64,000 nucleotides of DNA from Halomonas daqiaonensis (GTDB lineage: Bacteria > Pseudomonadota > Gammaproteobacteria > Pseudomonadales > Halomonadaceae), in NCBI RefSeq assembly GCF_900109725.1, contig NZ_FOBC01000005.1, positions 97,457 through 161,456 of the forward strand, written 5' to 3'. This document shows, piece by piece, positions 1 to 7,958 of the stretch (its first letter is position 1; each line of letters opens with the position of its first letter). The position numbers were made by a program, and so were the translations under genes. The notes below the pieces were generated by a model. The model was not told where the DNA came from, did no database searches, and worked only from the letters and a program-made list of their open reading frames with translations.

Positions 1-81
1 CCGGAATCACCGCCGCCAGTGCCACCGCCGGAATCACCGCCACCAGTGCCACCGCCGGAATCACCGCCGCCAGTGCCACCG
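1..81 (-). repeat. 27-bp tandem repeat, 3 copies, inside the partial CDS
   Basis: Three head-to-tail 27-bp units (1-27, 28-54, 55-81) differ by one base in the middle copy. Each unit encodes GGTGGGDSG in frame, so a change in copy number would lengthen or shorten the protein by nine residues without a frameshift. The array touches the window edge and may be longer. Confidence 0.9.
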
Positions 82-416
82 CTCGAAGGATCATTGACAC
101 CGGCTACCAGTCCACCACCCCCGCCATTACCGAAATCCTCAGTCACCTCCTCGCTTTCACCTGCTGCGGGCGGACAAAGCAGAACAAATTTCTCCAGACT
201 GATGCGGGTAGCCAACCAGTCATTCACCAGCCGCAACTCCTCCGTGTTCAAGACGGCCCCATTATTCATCAAATCATCGAACATCATCGCCATCTCATCA
301 TCTTCGCTAAATGGCTCGTCACAGATAGACGCTCGCGACTTCGACTGTCCCCAAGCCGTTGACGAAACCAAGGCTGCGATGGCAACCCCCAAAGCAAGTT
401 TCTTGAAATTTTTCAT
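1..416 (-). CDS. Exported glycine-rich repeat protein, 3' end missing (partial)
   Basis: The reading frame opens at an ATG at 416 and runs off the left edge without a stop, so about 138 codons are seen. The N-terminus is a clear signal peptide: charged MKNFKK, then a hydrophobic stretch, with likely cleavage near residues 22-24 (TAWG/Q). The mature part begins with an acidic, two-cysteine region of about 80 residues, then a glycine run, then at least three copies of the nine-residue unit GGTGGGDSG. The role is unknown. The layout (signal peptide, small globular part, low-complexity Gly/Asp/Ser/Thr tail) suggests a secreted or cell-surface protein, which is inference. The start codon touches a run of ten G on the coding strand. 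A possible extended -10 (TGCTATGCT) lies at 501-509 with no good -35. The rest of the gene lies outside the window. Confidence 0.75.
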   Translation of the reverse strand, partial: MKNFKKLALGVAIAALVSSTAWGQSKSRASICDEPFSEDDEMAMMFDDLMNNGAVLNTEELRLVNDWLATRISLEKFVLLCPPAAGESEEVTEDFGNGGGGGLVAGVNDPSSGGTGGGDSGGGTGGGDSGGGTGGGDS

Positions 417-426
417 CCCCCCCCCC
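417..426 (-). promoter_or_regulatory. G10 homopolymer acting as or overlapping the ribosome binding site
   Basis: On the coding strand the start region reads AAAG(10 G in all)ATG, so the Shine-Dalgarno-like purine run directly touches the start codon. Long G runs mutate by slippage, which here would change the spacing between the best Shine-Dalgarno match and the ATG. Any phase-variable translation is inference. Confidence 0.5.
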
Positions 427-1026
427 TTTGCCCAGTCCTTCCTCACCGGGTCTACAGCCACGTCAGCCACAACCAAACATTTTGTTACATTTCGCTACCA
501 AGCATAGCAATACTCTTAAACCCTCACCATGGAATAAAAGAATGAAACGGAGTATGAGAAAAAATAGTGCTTCGCAGATCGGCGTGAAACAGGCAAAGAT
601 TGAGTCGGGGCGGGATAGAGAAACGGCGATAAATCCTAGCAAGTTGGTATTCGGCAAAACGACAGACGACAGACTACGGACACCGTCGTTGCCATGTTTG
701 CCACCCCGATCTGCCTGTTCTGGAAAGGTTTCACCTTTAGCCATCAAAAGTTCTTGGATCCTTCAAACGCTAAGGCTTCAGCTGAAGCCCGATGACCAGA
801 TTCTTCCTGTCAGCAGCGGCTGTGGATAATGCCTATTTCCTGATGCAGGATGTATATCGGCTGGCTGCCGGAGCGCTCGACGTGCGCCAGTAGGTCGAGC
901 GCGTGTTCACGTTGCTGCCGATTCAGCATATCGCGGACCCGGTTGGCTTCCATTGGTATACCGTCAAGGCCATCGACAATCAGCGCCTGCAACCTGATCG
1001 GCCGGCACCGTACCCGACACCGTTGC
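427..1026. other. 600-bp region without a recognisable gene
   Basis: The first 400 bp are visibly more AT-rich than the rest of the window. They contain a perfect 16-bp palindrome at 774-789 (GGCTTCAGCTGAAGCC) and a 6+6 bp inverted repeat (AAAGGT/ACCTTT) near 724-738. A minus-strand open frame at 810-1058 has no usable ribosome binding site and no family I recognise. The region probably holds the promoter of the leftmost gene and debris from the adjacent transposon remnant. Confidence 0.5.
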
Positions 1027-1589
1027 TTCGATCTCGAGGTGAAGGCCCAGTGCCCCAACGCCGAAGTGGTCTACGAGCGCATCACTGTGGTGGACAAGTA
1101 CGAACGCGAGTTGATGGACCGGGTCCGCGCGTCGATCATTCCAACCAGCTGTGCGACGACAAGGCCGCCCGCAAGGTGATCAAAGGCAGCCGCTGGCTGC
1201 TCTGCACAATGCCGACAACCTCAAACCTGATCAGGCTGTGATGCTGGAAGAACCGCTGGCTGCCAACACTTTGCTGACCACAAGGTAGCCGCTCAAGCAC
1301 CAGTTCAAGACCTTGTGGCCTGCCGGCGACGAGGCAATCGCACGAAGCCCCGGCAGGAGCGGTTCGACATGAAAATCAGCAGCGGCATCGAAGACCTGAG
1401 ATGTTTTGCCAAGCGGCTGACTTCCTATCGGGAGGAAATCTTGTCCAGTGCACGGCACCGCTGAAAAAAAGCGTGCTGGAAGGCATGAACAACCGCATCA
1501 AGGCCATCAAGTGGAAGGCTTACGGGCACCGTGACAGGGCGTACTTCTTCCTGAAGATCCGTGCCACAATTCCCAGAAAAGTGCGATGA
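1027..1589 (+). pseudogene. Decayed ISL3-family transposase, C-terminal half
   Basis: Segments typical of ISL3-family DDE transposases appear in order but in different frames. FDLEVKAQCPNAEVVY starts at 1027. NQLCDDKAARKVIKGSRWLL follows after a frameshift near 1130-1145. DNLKPDQAVMLEEPLAAN comes after another shift and ends at an in-frame TAG. The terminal signature SVLEGMNNRIKAIK...AYFFLKIRA runs to the stop at 1587-1589. At least two frameshifts and internal stops mean it cannot make a transposase. The N-terminal half is absent and no terminal inverted repeats were found. It ends only 6 bp from the 3' end of ycgN. The family assignment is from memory of the motif pattern. Confidence 0.8.
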
Positions 1590-1595
1590 AAAAAA

Positions 1596-2045
1596 TCAGC
1601 CGTCGATGGGCAGGATAGCGATAATATGCTCCTCAAGTTCCTCCTCGGGGACCTCGCGCTGCGAGACGGCGAAGCTGCGCACGCTGATACCCTTTCGGTG
1701 CATACGATCCGGCCCACCGGCGATCAGCGGGTGCCAGGCGGCAAGCTTGCGCCCTTCCGCCACCCGCCGATAGGCGCAGGATTTCGGCAGCCAGCGGAAA
1801 TCGTCGATGCGCTCGGGGGTCAGTTGCGTGCAGTCGGGCACCCTGGCAAAGCGATTGGCGTAGTCACTGCAGCGACAGCTGTGGATATCCAGCAGCTCGC
1901 AGGCGACGTTGAGTACCGCCAGGTCGCCGGATTCCTCGTCCTGGAACTTGAGCAGGCAGCACTGGCCGCAGCCGTCGCAGAGCGCCTCCCACTCCTCGTC
2001 GGTGAGCTCTTCCAGGTCGAAGCGTTCCCAGAACCGCTCTCTCAT
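1596..2045 (-). CDS. ycgN: YcgN family cysteine-cluster protein (UPF0260)
   Basis: This 149-residue protein matches the YcgN/UPF0260 family along its whole length, including the N-terminal RFWERFDLEELTDEEWEALCDGCGQCC region and the C-terminal ISVRSF...LEEHI segment. Eight cysteines in CGQCC, CELLDIHSCRC and similar pairs form the presumed zinc or iron binding cluster of the YkgJ-type superfamily. The biochemical role is not established. It is the last gene of the dnaX-side block, separated from ycgL by a hairpin. Start at 2045 has an AGGAGAG-type ribosome binding site (coding strand reads GGAGAGACC then ATG). Confidence 0.9.
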   Translation of the reverse strand: MRERFWERFDLEELTDEEWEALCDGCGQCCLLKFQDEESGDLAVLNVACELLDIHSCRCSDYANRFARVPDCTQLTPERIDDFRWLPKSCAYRRVAEGRKLAAWHPLIAGGPDRMHRKGISVRSFAVSQREVPEEELEEHIIAILPIDG

Positions 2046-2100
2046 GGTCTCTCCTGTGCGACGGACACGACTCGGCGTCGGGCGCTATAAAAGCAAGTTT

Positions 2101-2147
2101 CGCGCGGCTCGGGCACGATACTAGTTTATCGCGCCCGACGCCGCGCG
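2101..2147 (-). terminator. Long hairpin between ycgL and ycgN
   Basis: An imperfect inverted repeat pairs CGCGCGGC (2101-2108) with GCCGCGCG (2140-2147). Inside it CGGGC/GCCCG and CGATA/TATCG arms surround a CTAGTT loop. It starts 4 bp beyond the ycgL stop. There is no U-run right after the stem on the minus strand, so it may attenuate or stabilise transcript ends rather than terminate fully. Confidence 0.45.
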
Positions 2148-2150
2148 AGG

Positions 2151-2462
2151 CTAGTACCGTGCCTCGGTGGAGGTGCGATGGAGGTCCAGCAGGTAATCTT
2201 CCTTGGCCGGCGGCATCTGCAGGTAATAGCCCTTCTCACGGATAGCGGCCATGACGTCAGCGGCCTTGGCTCGCCCCAGCGATTTCTCGGGGGTGAGGAT
2301 CAGGGTCATGGCCGGTAGCGGCTTGCCGAACCGCTCGAGCAGGGCCTCGGGGACCTCCTCGACGCCCTGCCGCTTGTCCACGTAGAGATACATCTGCTCC
2401 TTGCGCGAGCTCTTGAAGACCTCGCACAGCAGCTTGTCACCGCGCATGCGATCATCGCTCAT
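2151..2462 (-). CDS. ycgL: YcgL domain protein
   Basis: The 103-residue product carries the YcgL fold signature: CEVFKSSRKEQMYLYV near the N-terminus, then RFGKP...LILTPEKSLGRAKAADVM, and GYYLQMPP near residue 80. The ATG at 2462 overlaps the rnd stop (ATGA), which argues for translational coupling and against the longer upstream reading. The function of YcgL is unknown; in many gammaproteobacteria it lies beside rnd and ycgN exactly as here. Confidence 0.92.
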   Translation of the reverse strand: MSDDRMRGDKLLCEVFKSSRKEQMYLYVDKRQGVEEVPEALLERFGKPLPAMTLILTPEKSLGRAKAADVMAAIREKGYYLQMPPAKEDYLLDLHRTSTEARY

Positions 2463-3616
2463 CGAGACACCTCCTCGAGCGCCGCTGTCAGGCACGCATT
2501 CAGTCGGTCGCCACGCCAGCCCTCGGGCAGCGGCAGGGGCTGGCCCATGAGGTCGGCGCCAACCAATGCTTCCAGGTCACGGCGTTTCAGCAGCACCTCC
2601 GGCGCCACCCCGAGCGCCTCAGCCTCGGCATTGACCACTTTCTTCAGCGCCTTGAGTCGCTGCTTGAACTCGGGAGCCATCGGCGAGAGCGGTACCGGCG
2701 GTAGCTCGCTTTCGTCGACGTGCAACGCCTCGCGTACCAACCTGAGCAGCTCGTTACCCTCACGCTTGACCAGCGGCGGCTTGATGTCTTCTACCCGGCC
2801 CAGCTCGAAACGATTCTCCGGCAGTTGCTCGGCGATGGCGTAGAGCAACCGGTCAGGCACCAGCCAGCCGCGGGGCACATCGCGGCGCCTGGCCTCTCCC
2901 TCACGCCAGCGGGTCAGGCGTCGATAGGCCTCCACCTGACGCGGCGAGAAACGCCACAGCTGGCGATGACGAAGGTACCACTGGCCATCGGCAGCATCGC
3001 TGCGCGCCGACTGGGCGACCAGGTCGGCACAGTCCGCCTCGACCCAGGAGAGCCGACCCTGGCGCTCCAGGACCTCGCGCTGGTGTTGCCACACTTCCAG
3101 CAGATAGACCACGTCGAGGGCGGCATAGAGCCGCTGGGTCTCGCTGAGTGGGCGCTTGAGCCAGTCGGAACGGGTCTCGTCCTTGGGCAGGGTCTCGCCG
3201 ACCCAGTATTCCACCAGCTTCTGGTAACCCATGGACGGCACCTCGCCGAGCAGAGACTGAGCAATCTGGGTATCCACCAGCGGCGCGACCGGCACCCCGG
3301 CCCAGTGAGCGAAGACCTCCAGATCCTCGCTGGAAGCATGCAGCAGCTTGAGCGATCCCGCCGAGAGCAGACGTCGGAAGGTCTCGGTACAGGCCACTTC
3401 CAGCGGATCCACGAGGTAGGCGGGGCCGCCCGCGGCAAACTGGATCAGCGCCGGCACCGGATGAAAGGTGCTCTCGCGGAAGAACTCGGTGTCCAGGGCG
3501 ATCACCTCGGCCGACGCCACCTCGGCACAGGCGGCATCCAGGGCCTCGGGCGTATCGATCCAGCGAATCTCGGGGGTTAGAGGCATGCAGGGTTCCAGCA
3601 GGGAAAGGGGCGTCAC
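2459..3616 (-). CDS. rnd: Ribonuclease D
   Basis: A 3'-5' exoribonuclease that matures tRNA and other stable RNA 3' ends. The DEDDy exonuclease domain comes first, with the first motif [12 protein letters not shown] near residue 40, then the SSEDLEVF motif and the DVVYLLEVW motif near residue 170. It is followed by an HRDC domain (about 210-290) and a second C-terminal helical domain. The 385-residue length suits the family. The chosen start is a GTG whose bases overlap the recR stop (GTGA). An ATG at 3586 would remove ten poorly conserved residues and cannot be excluded. It sits in the recR-rnd-ycgL-ycgN series. Confidence 0.93.
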   Translation of the reverse strand: MTPLSLLEPCMPLTPEIRWIDTPEALDAACAEVASAEVIALDTEFFRESTFHPVPALIQFAAGGPAYLVDPLEVACTETFRRLLSAGSLKLLHASSEDLEVFAHWAGVPVAPLVDTQIAQSLLGEVPSMGYQKLVEYWVGETLPKDETRSDWLKRPLSETQRLYAALDVVYLLEVWQHQREVLERQGRLSWVEADCADLVAQSARSDAADGQWYLRHRQLWRFSPRQVEAYRRLTRWREGEARRRDVPRGWLVPDRLLYAIAEQLPENRFELGRVEDIKPPLVKREGNELLRLVREALHVDESELPPVPLSPMAPEFKQRLKALKKVVNAEAEALGVAPEVLLKRRDLEALVGADLMGQPLPLPEGWRGDRLNACLTAALEEVSR

Positions 3617-4218
3617 TCGCCCCGGAAGGGCAGTCGTCCATTGAAGGCGCGGCTCAGCGTGCCGCCGTCGACGTACTCAAGCTCACCGCCCATGGGGACA
3701 CCATAGGCTAGCCGCGAGAGCCTAACGCCCAGGGAAGAGAGCTGGGCGGCTATGTAGTGGGCGGTCGCCTCGCCCTCCACGGTCGGGTTGGTGGCAAGCA
3801 CCACCTCCTCCACGGCGCCCTCGGCGACGCGTTCCTCGAGCTGGTCGAGGCCGATGTCCTCGGGGCCGATACCGTCCAGCGGCGAGAGGTGGCCATGCAA
3901 CACGAAGTAGCGACCACGGTAGCCACCGGCCTCCTCGATGGCGAGCTGGTCGGCAGGGGATTCCACCACACAGAGAAGATCATCATCGCGACGCGCACTC
4001 ATGCAGATGCTGCAGACGTCTTCCTCGGTGAGCGTACGGCAGCGTCGACAATAGCCGACTCGCTCCAGCGCCACATCTAGCGCCTCCACCAGGCGCCGGC
4101 CGCCGTCGCGATCACGCTCGAGCAGGTGCATGGCCATGCGCTGGGCCGTCTTGGGCCCGACACCCGGTAGCACGCGCAGCGAATCCATCAGTCTCTCGAC
4201 CAGCGGGGAAAAGCTCAT
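3613..4218 (-). CDS. recR: Recombination mediator RecR
   Basis: RecR acts with RecF and RecO to load RecA at gaps. The 201-residue protein has the N-terminal helix-hairpin-helix ([16 protein letters not shown], 14-29), the four-cysteine zinc finger ([16 protein letters not shown], about 57-72) and the Toprim domain ([14 protein letters not shown] onward). The stop overlaps the rnd start. It lies 22 bp after ybaB, the standard dnaX-ybaB-recR arrangement. Confidence 0.96.
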   Translation of the reverse strand: MSFSPLVERLMDSLRVLPGVGPKTAQRMAMHLLERDRDGGRRLVEALDVALERVGYCRRCRTLTEEDVCSICMSARRDDDLLCVVESPADQLAIEEAGGYRGRYFVLHGHLSPLDGIGPEDIGLDQLEERVAEGAVEEVVLATNPTVEGEATAHYIAAQLSSLGVRLSRLAYGVPMGGELEYVDGGTLSRAFNGRLPFRGE

Positions 4219-4240
4219 CGGTGGTCCATCTCGGAGTCGC

Positions 4241-4567
4241 TCAGAAGGGCATCTTGAAGCCGGGCGGCAGATCGAGACCGGCGGTGGCCTCCTCCATCTT
4301 GGCCTTGGAACTGGCCTCGACCTTGCGCACGGCGTCGTTCACGGCCGCGCCCAACAGGTCTTCGAGCAGTTCCTTGTCCTCTTCCATGACGGTGGGGTCG
4401 ATATCGACCTTGCTCACGTCATGGCGTCCGTTCATGGTCACCTTGACCATGCCGGCTCCTGCCTCGCCCTGGACCTCGGTCTTGGCGACTTCTTCCTGGG
4501 CGCGCTGCACCTTTTCCTGCATTTCCTGGGCCTGTTTCATCAGGTTACCCATTCCACCCTTCATCAT
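4241..4567 (-). CDS. ybaB: YbaB/EbfC nucleoid-associated protein
   Basis: A 108-residue DNA-binding protein of the YbaB/EbfC family, with the usual start [21 protein letters not shown], the central [17 protein letters not shown] strand segment and the helix [12 protein letters not shown] placed the start at the ATG at 4567 because GAGAGGAA lies at correct spacing, although the frame is open to 4615. The family forms dimers that bind DNA loosely. The location between dnaX and recR is conserved. Confidence 0.94.
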   Translation of the reverse strand: MMKGGMGNLMKQAQEMQEKVQRAQEEVAKTEVQGEAGAGMVKVTMNGRHDVSKVDIDPTVMEEDKELLEDLLGAAVNDAVRKVEASSKAKMEEATAGLDLPPGFKMPF

Positions 4568-4611
4568 GGCGGATTCCTCTCGTGGTTGGTGATCGACGGT
4601 AGTGGCGTGGC

Positions 4612-6519
4612 TCAACCGCGCGCCTCTGTATCGGTAGGCTTGACCGTGGATTCGATCAGGCGCGCACCGAAGGCCTGCTGCAGTTTCTGTACATGGGGGT
4701 CACGGTTCAAGGCTTCAATTGCCTCGGTATGCCGCTGGGCGGCCAGGCGGTCAGTCTGCTGCTTGGGGGTTTCCACCTCCGCCGGCAACGCTCCCGGTGC
4801 CAGCACCAGGCGGCGCTCGATTCCGATGGCCGCCAGCGCCTCGCGAATGCGTGTCACATGGACCTCGGCCTGCATCGCTTCCTGGGACGGGTCGAGACGC
4901 AGCGTCAGCTGCTCGCCGTCGTCGGCCTCGACTACACAGTGGGCCGCCAGATTACGGGTCAGCCCACCCAGCCCCAGCGAATCGAAACAGGCCAGCCAGT
5001 CGGCGTGGCCAAAGTGGCCTTCCAAGGGGGCCGGGGAAGAAGCCGAAGGGTCGGGAGCCTGTGCCTCTGAGGTCGTCGATGACGCTACTGCCTGCGCCTC
5101 CGGCGTCGCGGGTTCCGATTGGGCCTCTACCTCTTCTCCTTCCTGTCCTTCCTGAGCGATCCAGGGGGGAGTCTCTTCGTCCGGCGGCAGGGCCGGTGCA
5201 GCCTTCTCGGTTGGCTCGTGATCGACAGGCGGGGAAGTGGCCGGCGGAGCCTCCTCGGCGAACCTGCGTTCCTCGGTAGAGGCCTGAGCGGGCCGGGATG
5301 AGGAGTTCGCCTCGGGAACCGACCCGCCTTGTGCTGGCGTTTCATCAGCCGGCGCCGCACCACCGGCAGCACCCTGGCTGCGCAGGGGCAGCGGCGTCTG
5401 CGCGGGGCGGGGCGCGCCTTGAGGGCGAAAGGCCAGCATGCGCAGCAGGGTCATCTCCAGGGCGGTGCGCAGGTCCGGAGCATGCTCCATGTCGCCACGA
5501 CCCTGGATACCGATCTGGTAGTAGAGCTGGATGTCCTCGGCGGTGAAGCGCGCAGCCAACGCGAGCAGCGCCTCGCGATCGCCGTGGCCGTTATCCACGG
5601 CATCGGGCACCATCTGGGCGATAGCCAGGCGGTGCAGCACACCGCTGATGTCGTCGAGCACCGCGGCGAAGTCCGGTCCATGCTCGGCCAGGGTGGCCAC
5701 CTCGGCAAGCAGCCGGGGGGCATCCACCTCGGCCAGCGCCTCGGCCAGCGCCAGGACATGACGATGGTCGAGGGTACCGAGCATCGCCGCCACGTCGGCA
5801 TGATGCACCTCGCCCTGACCGAAGGCGATCGCCTGGTCGGTGAGGCTCATGGCATCGCGCATGGAGCCCTCGGCGGCCTTGCCCAGCAGCCAAAGGGCAC
5901 TCTCCTCGAAGGGCACCCCCTCAGCCTCGAGCACCTTGGCCAGGTGGCCGACGATACGCTCGGGCGGCATGTGCTTGAGGGTGAACTGCAGGCAGCGAGA
6001 GAGGACTGTAGGTGGCAGTTTCTGCGGGTCGGTGGTCGCCAGCAGGAACTTCACATGGGGTGGCGGCTCTTCCAGGGTCTTTAGCAGGGCATTGAAGCTG
6101 CTGGTGGAGAGCATGTGCACCTCGTCGATGAGGTACACCTTGTAGCGCCCCTGGGTGGGCGCGTATTGGACATTGTCGAGCAGCTCGCGGGTATCTTCCA
6201 CCTTGGTGCGCGAGGCAGCATCGACCTCGATCAGGTCGACGAAGCGCCCCTCGTCGATGGAGCGGCAGCTGTCGCACTTACCGCAAGGCGTCGAGGTCAC
6301 GCCTTCGTCGCCCTGGCCGTTCGCCGTGCAGTTCAGGCATTTGGCCAGGATACGCGCCAGGGTGGTCTTGCCCACCCCACGGGTCCCGGTAAACAGGTAG
6401 GCGTGGTGCAGCCGCCCCTGGTCCAGGGCATTGACCAACGCGCGCTGGACATGCTCCTGGCCGACCAGTTCATGGAAGGTACGCGGTCGCCACTTGCGGG
6501 CCAGAACCTGATAGCTCAT
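4612..6519 (-). CDS. dnaX: DNA polymerase III subunits tau/gamma
   Basis: The clamp-loader ATPase of the replicative polymerase. It has the canonical start [12 protein letters not shown], Walker [10 protein letters not shown] near residues 45-53, a zinc module with cysteines at about 64, 79, 82 and 85, and Walker B (YLIDEVHML) near 125. Domain III follows, then an acidic/proline/alanine-rich linker (about 370-510). The C-terminal tau domain carries the DnaB- and alpha-binding region. At 635 residues it is full tau. I see no A AAA AAG-type slippery heptamer on the coding strand around the domain III boundary, so the gamma form made by frameshifting in E. coli is not predicted. Confidence 0.96.
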   Translation of the reverse strand: MSYQVLARKWRPRTFHELVGQEHVQRALVNALDQGRLHHAYLFTGTRGVGKTTLARILAKCLNCTANGQGDEGVTSTPCGKCDSCRSIDEGRFVDLIEVDAASRTKVEDTRELLDNVQYAPTQGRYKVYLIDEVHMLSTSSFNALLKTLEEPPPHVKFLLATTDPQKLPPTVLSRCLQFTLKHMPPERIVGHLAKVLEAEGVPFEESALWLLGKAAEGSMRDAMSLTDQAIAFGQGEVHHADVAAMLGTLDHRHVLALAEALAEVDAPRLLAEVATLAEHGPDFAAVLDDISGVLHRLAIAQMVPDAVDNGHGDREALLALAARFTAEDIQLYYQIGIQGRGDMEHAPDLRTALEMTLLRMLAFRPQGAPRPAQTPLPLRSQGAAGGAAPADETPAQGGSVPEANSSSRPAQASTEERRFAEEAPPATSPPVDHEPTEKAAPALPPDEETPPWIAQEGQEGEEVEAQSEPATPEAQAVASSTTSEAQAPDPSASSPAPLEGHFGHADWLACFDSLGLGGLTRNLAAHCVVEADDGEQLTLRLDPSQEAMQAEVHVTRIREALAAIGIERRLVLAPGALPAEVETPKQQTDRLAAQRHTEAIEALNRDPHVQKLQQAFGARLIESTVKPTDTEARG

Positions 6520-6627
6520 GCAGCGCGGGATCCTTACGGTAAAGCGAACAGCAGCAACCGGGCCCGATGCCCGACTTCAACCGATCATTCTAGCGACCGG
6601 GGCGCCCCGCGGGAAGCGACGCCCGGC

Positions 6628-7353
6628 TCAAGCCCCCAGCGCCTGGCGTTCGATTTCCTGCCTCAGGCTCTCGTCGAGGCCCAGCGCGCCACCCAACTGG
6701 TCGAGCCAGGCCCGCTCCATCGGGTTCTGGTCATCGACTACCGCCACGCTGATCAGATACATCTCGCGGGCGGCCTGGGGAGAGTCCGCTTGACGGGCCA
6801 GCGCCTCGGCATCCAGCGGCGCCTCGAGCTGGCGCTGCACCCAGTCGTGCAGCTCGGCATCCGCGCCCAGGTCGTCGATCTGCTCGCTGATCAGGGCTCG
6901 TTCGCGATCATCGATGTGTCCATCTGCCCGCGCCGCCATGATCACCGCCTGGAGCAGCTCCAGACTACGCTGCTCCTGCGCCTTGCCTTCCAGCTGCTCC
7001 ATGGCCTGGCCCTCCCGTGCGATATCGGCCTGGTCGCCGCTGCGGGAGTTCTGCCAGGCCTTCCAGGCCAGCGCACCCACGCCGGCAATGGCGCCATACT
7101 TAAGGGCCTTGCCGCCCAGCTTGCGGCCACGCTTCGAACCGACCAGCAGCCCCAAGGCGCCGCCGCCGAGCAGGCTCTTCACATCGACACCGCTCCCTTT
7201 CCCTTTTCCGGTTTCTCGGCCGCTGCCGCCGAACTGCGAGGAGAGGCTATCGATCACCCCCTGAACATCCAGGCCGCCGCCCGACTGGCCGCTGCCCTGT
7301 CGGCTACTGCCGGCCTGCTTCATGATCTGGTCGAGAATACGACTCGCGTTCAT
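6628..7353 (-). CDS. yebE: YebE-like DUF533 protein with TerB-like domain
   Basis: A 241-residue protein. The N-terminal 60 residues are Gly/Ser/Lys-rich (MNASRILDQIMKQAG...). They are followed by a hydrophobic glycine-rich segment (SLLGGGALGLLVGSKRGRK, LKYGAIAGVGALAWKAW) that probably inserts in or associates with the membrane. The C-terminal helical TerB-like domain has the acidic pattern AARADGHIDDRERALI and ends REMYLISVAVVD. This order matches YebE/DUF533. The function is unknown; E. coli yebE belongs to the envelope-stress response, which the sequence here does not show. It stands alone upstream of dnaX on the same strand. Confidence 0.85.
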   Translation of the reverse strand: MNASRILDQIMKQAGSSRQGSGQSGGGLDVQGVIDSLSSQFGGSGRETGKGKGSGVDVKSLLGGGALGLLVGSKRGRKLGGKALKYGAIAGVGALAWKAWQNSRSGDQADIAREGQAMEQLEGKAQEQRSLELLQAVIMAARADGHIDDRERALISEQIDDLGADAELHDWVQRQLEAPLDAEALARQADSPQAAREMYLISVAVVDDQNPMERAWLDQLGGALGLDESLRQEIERQALGA

Positions 7354-7426
7354 GGTAGTTCGCTCCCGGTGACATCAATATCTCGTCAGGCGAGATTAGC
7401 ACCCCGCGTCGCGAAGGAGGAACCAG

Positions 7427-7477
7427 ATGAGCGCCGATGAACTTCGCGATGCACTATGCACCTTGATCGCTGGCTAA
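7427..7477 (+). CDS. Possible 16-residue small ORF with a strong ribosome binding site
   Basis: AAGGAGG at 7414-7420 lies 6 bp before an ATG that opens a 16-codon frame (MSADELRDALCTLIAG) ending in TAA. An inverted repeat (TCTCG/CGAGA) at 7381-7395 precedes it. It could be a genuine small protein, a leader, or the surviving start of a lost gene. The good spacing is the only evidence. Confidence 0.3.
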   Translation: MSADELRDALCTLIAG

Positions 7478-7556
7478 GCAGAAGAAGAATCGACCGACGA
7501 GTGACAAGCTGAGAACCAAGAGGGGCAGGTGGGATTGATGGTGCGGAAATGGAGGC

Positions 7557-7660
7557 GGCCCCGACAGCCACATCCCGGCACACGCGTCCACCACTACCGT
7601 TGCTCCCTTCCGGGCCTGGCGGGGTTTGCGGTCTAGCGTTGCGGGAGGACCGACGGGGCC
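7557..7660 (-). ncRNA. ffs: Signal recognition particle RNA (4.5S, ffs)
   Basis: Read on the minus strand, the stretch contains the hallmark SRP domain IV loop (CAGGCCCGGAAGGGAGCAA) and closes with complementary ends (GGCCCCGTCGG at the 5' side and CTGTCGGGGCC at the 3' side). The segments CCTCCCGCAACGCTA and GCGTGTGCCGGGATGTGGC match bacterial 4.5S RNA closely. At about 104 nt it is the usual short gammaproteobacterial form. It lies upstream of dnaX on the same strand, as in many relatives. The exact ends are set by the outer stem and could be off by a few bases. Confidence 0.93.
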
Positions 7661-7780
7661 ACCACAGCAGGATGCCGAAGGCATCGCTCGCTCGACGTCG
7701 ATTACAGCTATCATCGAGCGGGACGCACTATATCAATGCCCGACCCAGGCCACAAGAGCCGAGGCGCTCAGCCCGGCTGG

Positions 7781-7820
7781 CAGGCCCCAATGGGACCGCC
7801 CGCGGTCCCATTGGGGCCTG
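7781..7820. terminator. Perfect 18-bp inverted repeat with 4-nt loop
   Basis: CAGGCCCCAATGGGACCG (7781-7798) pairs with its exact complement at 7803-7820 around the loop CCCG. No T-run follows on either strand. It lies between the SRP RNA (transcribed leftward) and the 678-residue gene (rightward), so it is not downstream of either. It may be a mobile palindrome or a binding site rather than a terminator. Confidence 0.45.
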
Positions 7821-7958
7821 ATCTGCTTCAGGGACGACAAAGCAGCATGTATGAAACGCCACGTGTTGAATGAGCGACTCAAGAACGTGGGAGAGCTTGA
7901 TTTCTAAGCCTGATACAGGCGTCATGGAATGGTGAAAACCTGACGACAAGGAGTCGGC

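Noticed and set aside
810-1058. 82-codon minus-strand frame next to the ISL3 relic
   Set aside because: It has a plausible soluble-protein look but no start signals and no match I can name. It may be transposon debris.
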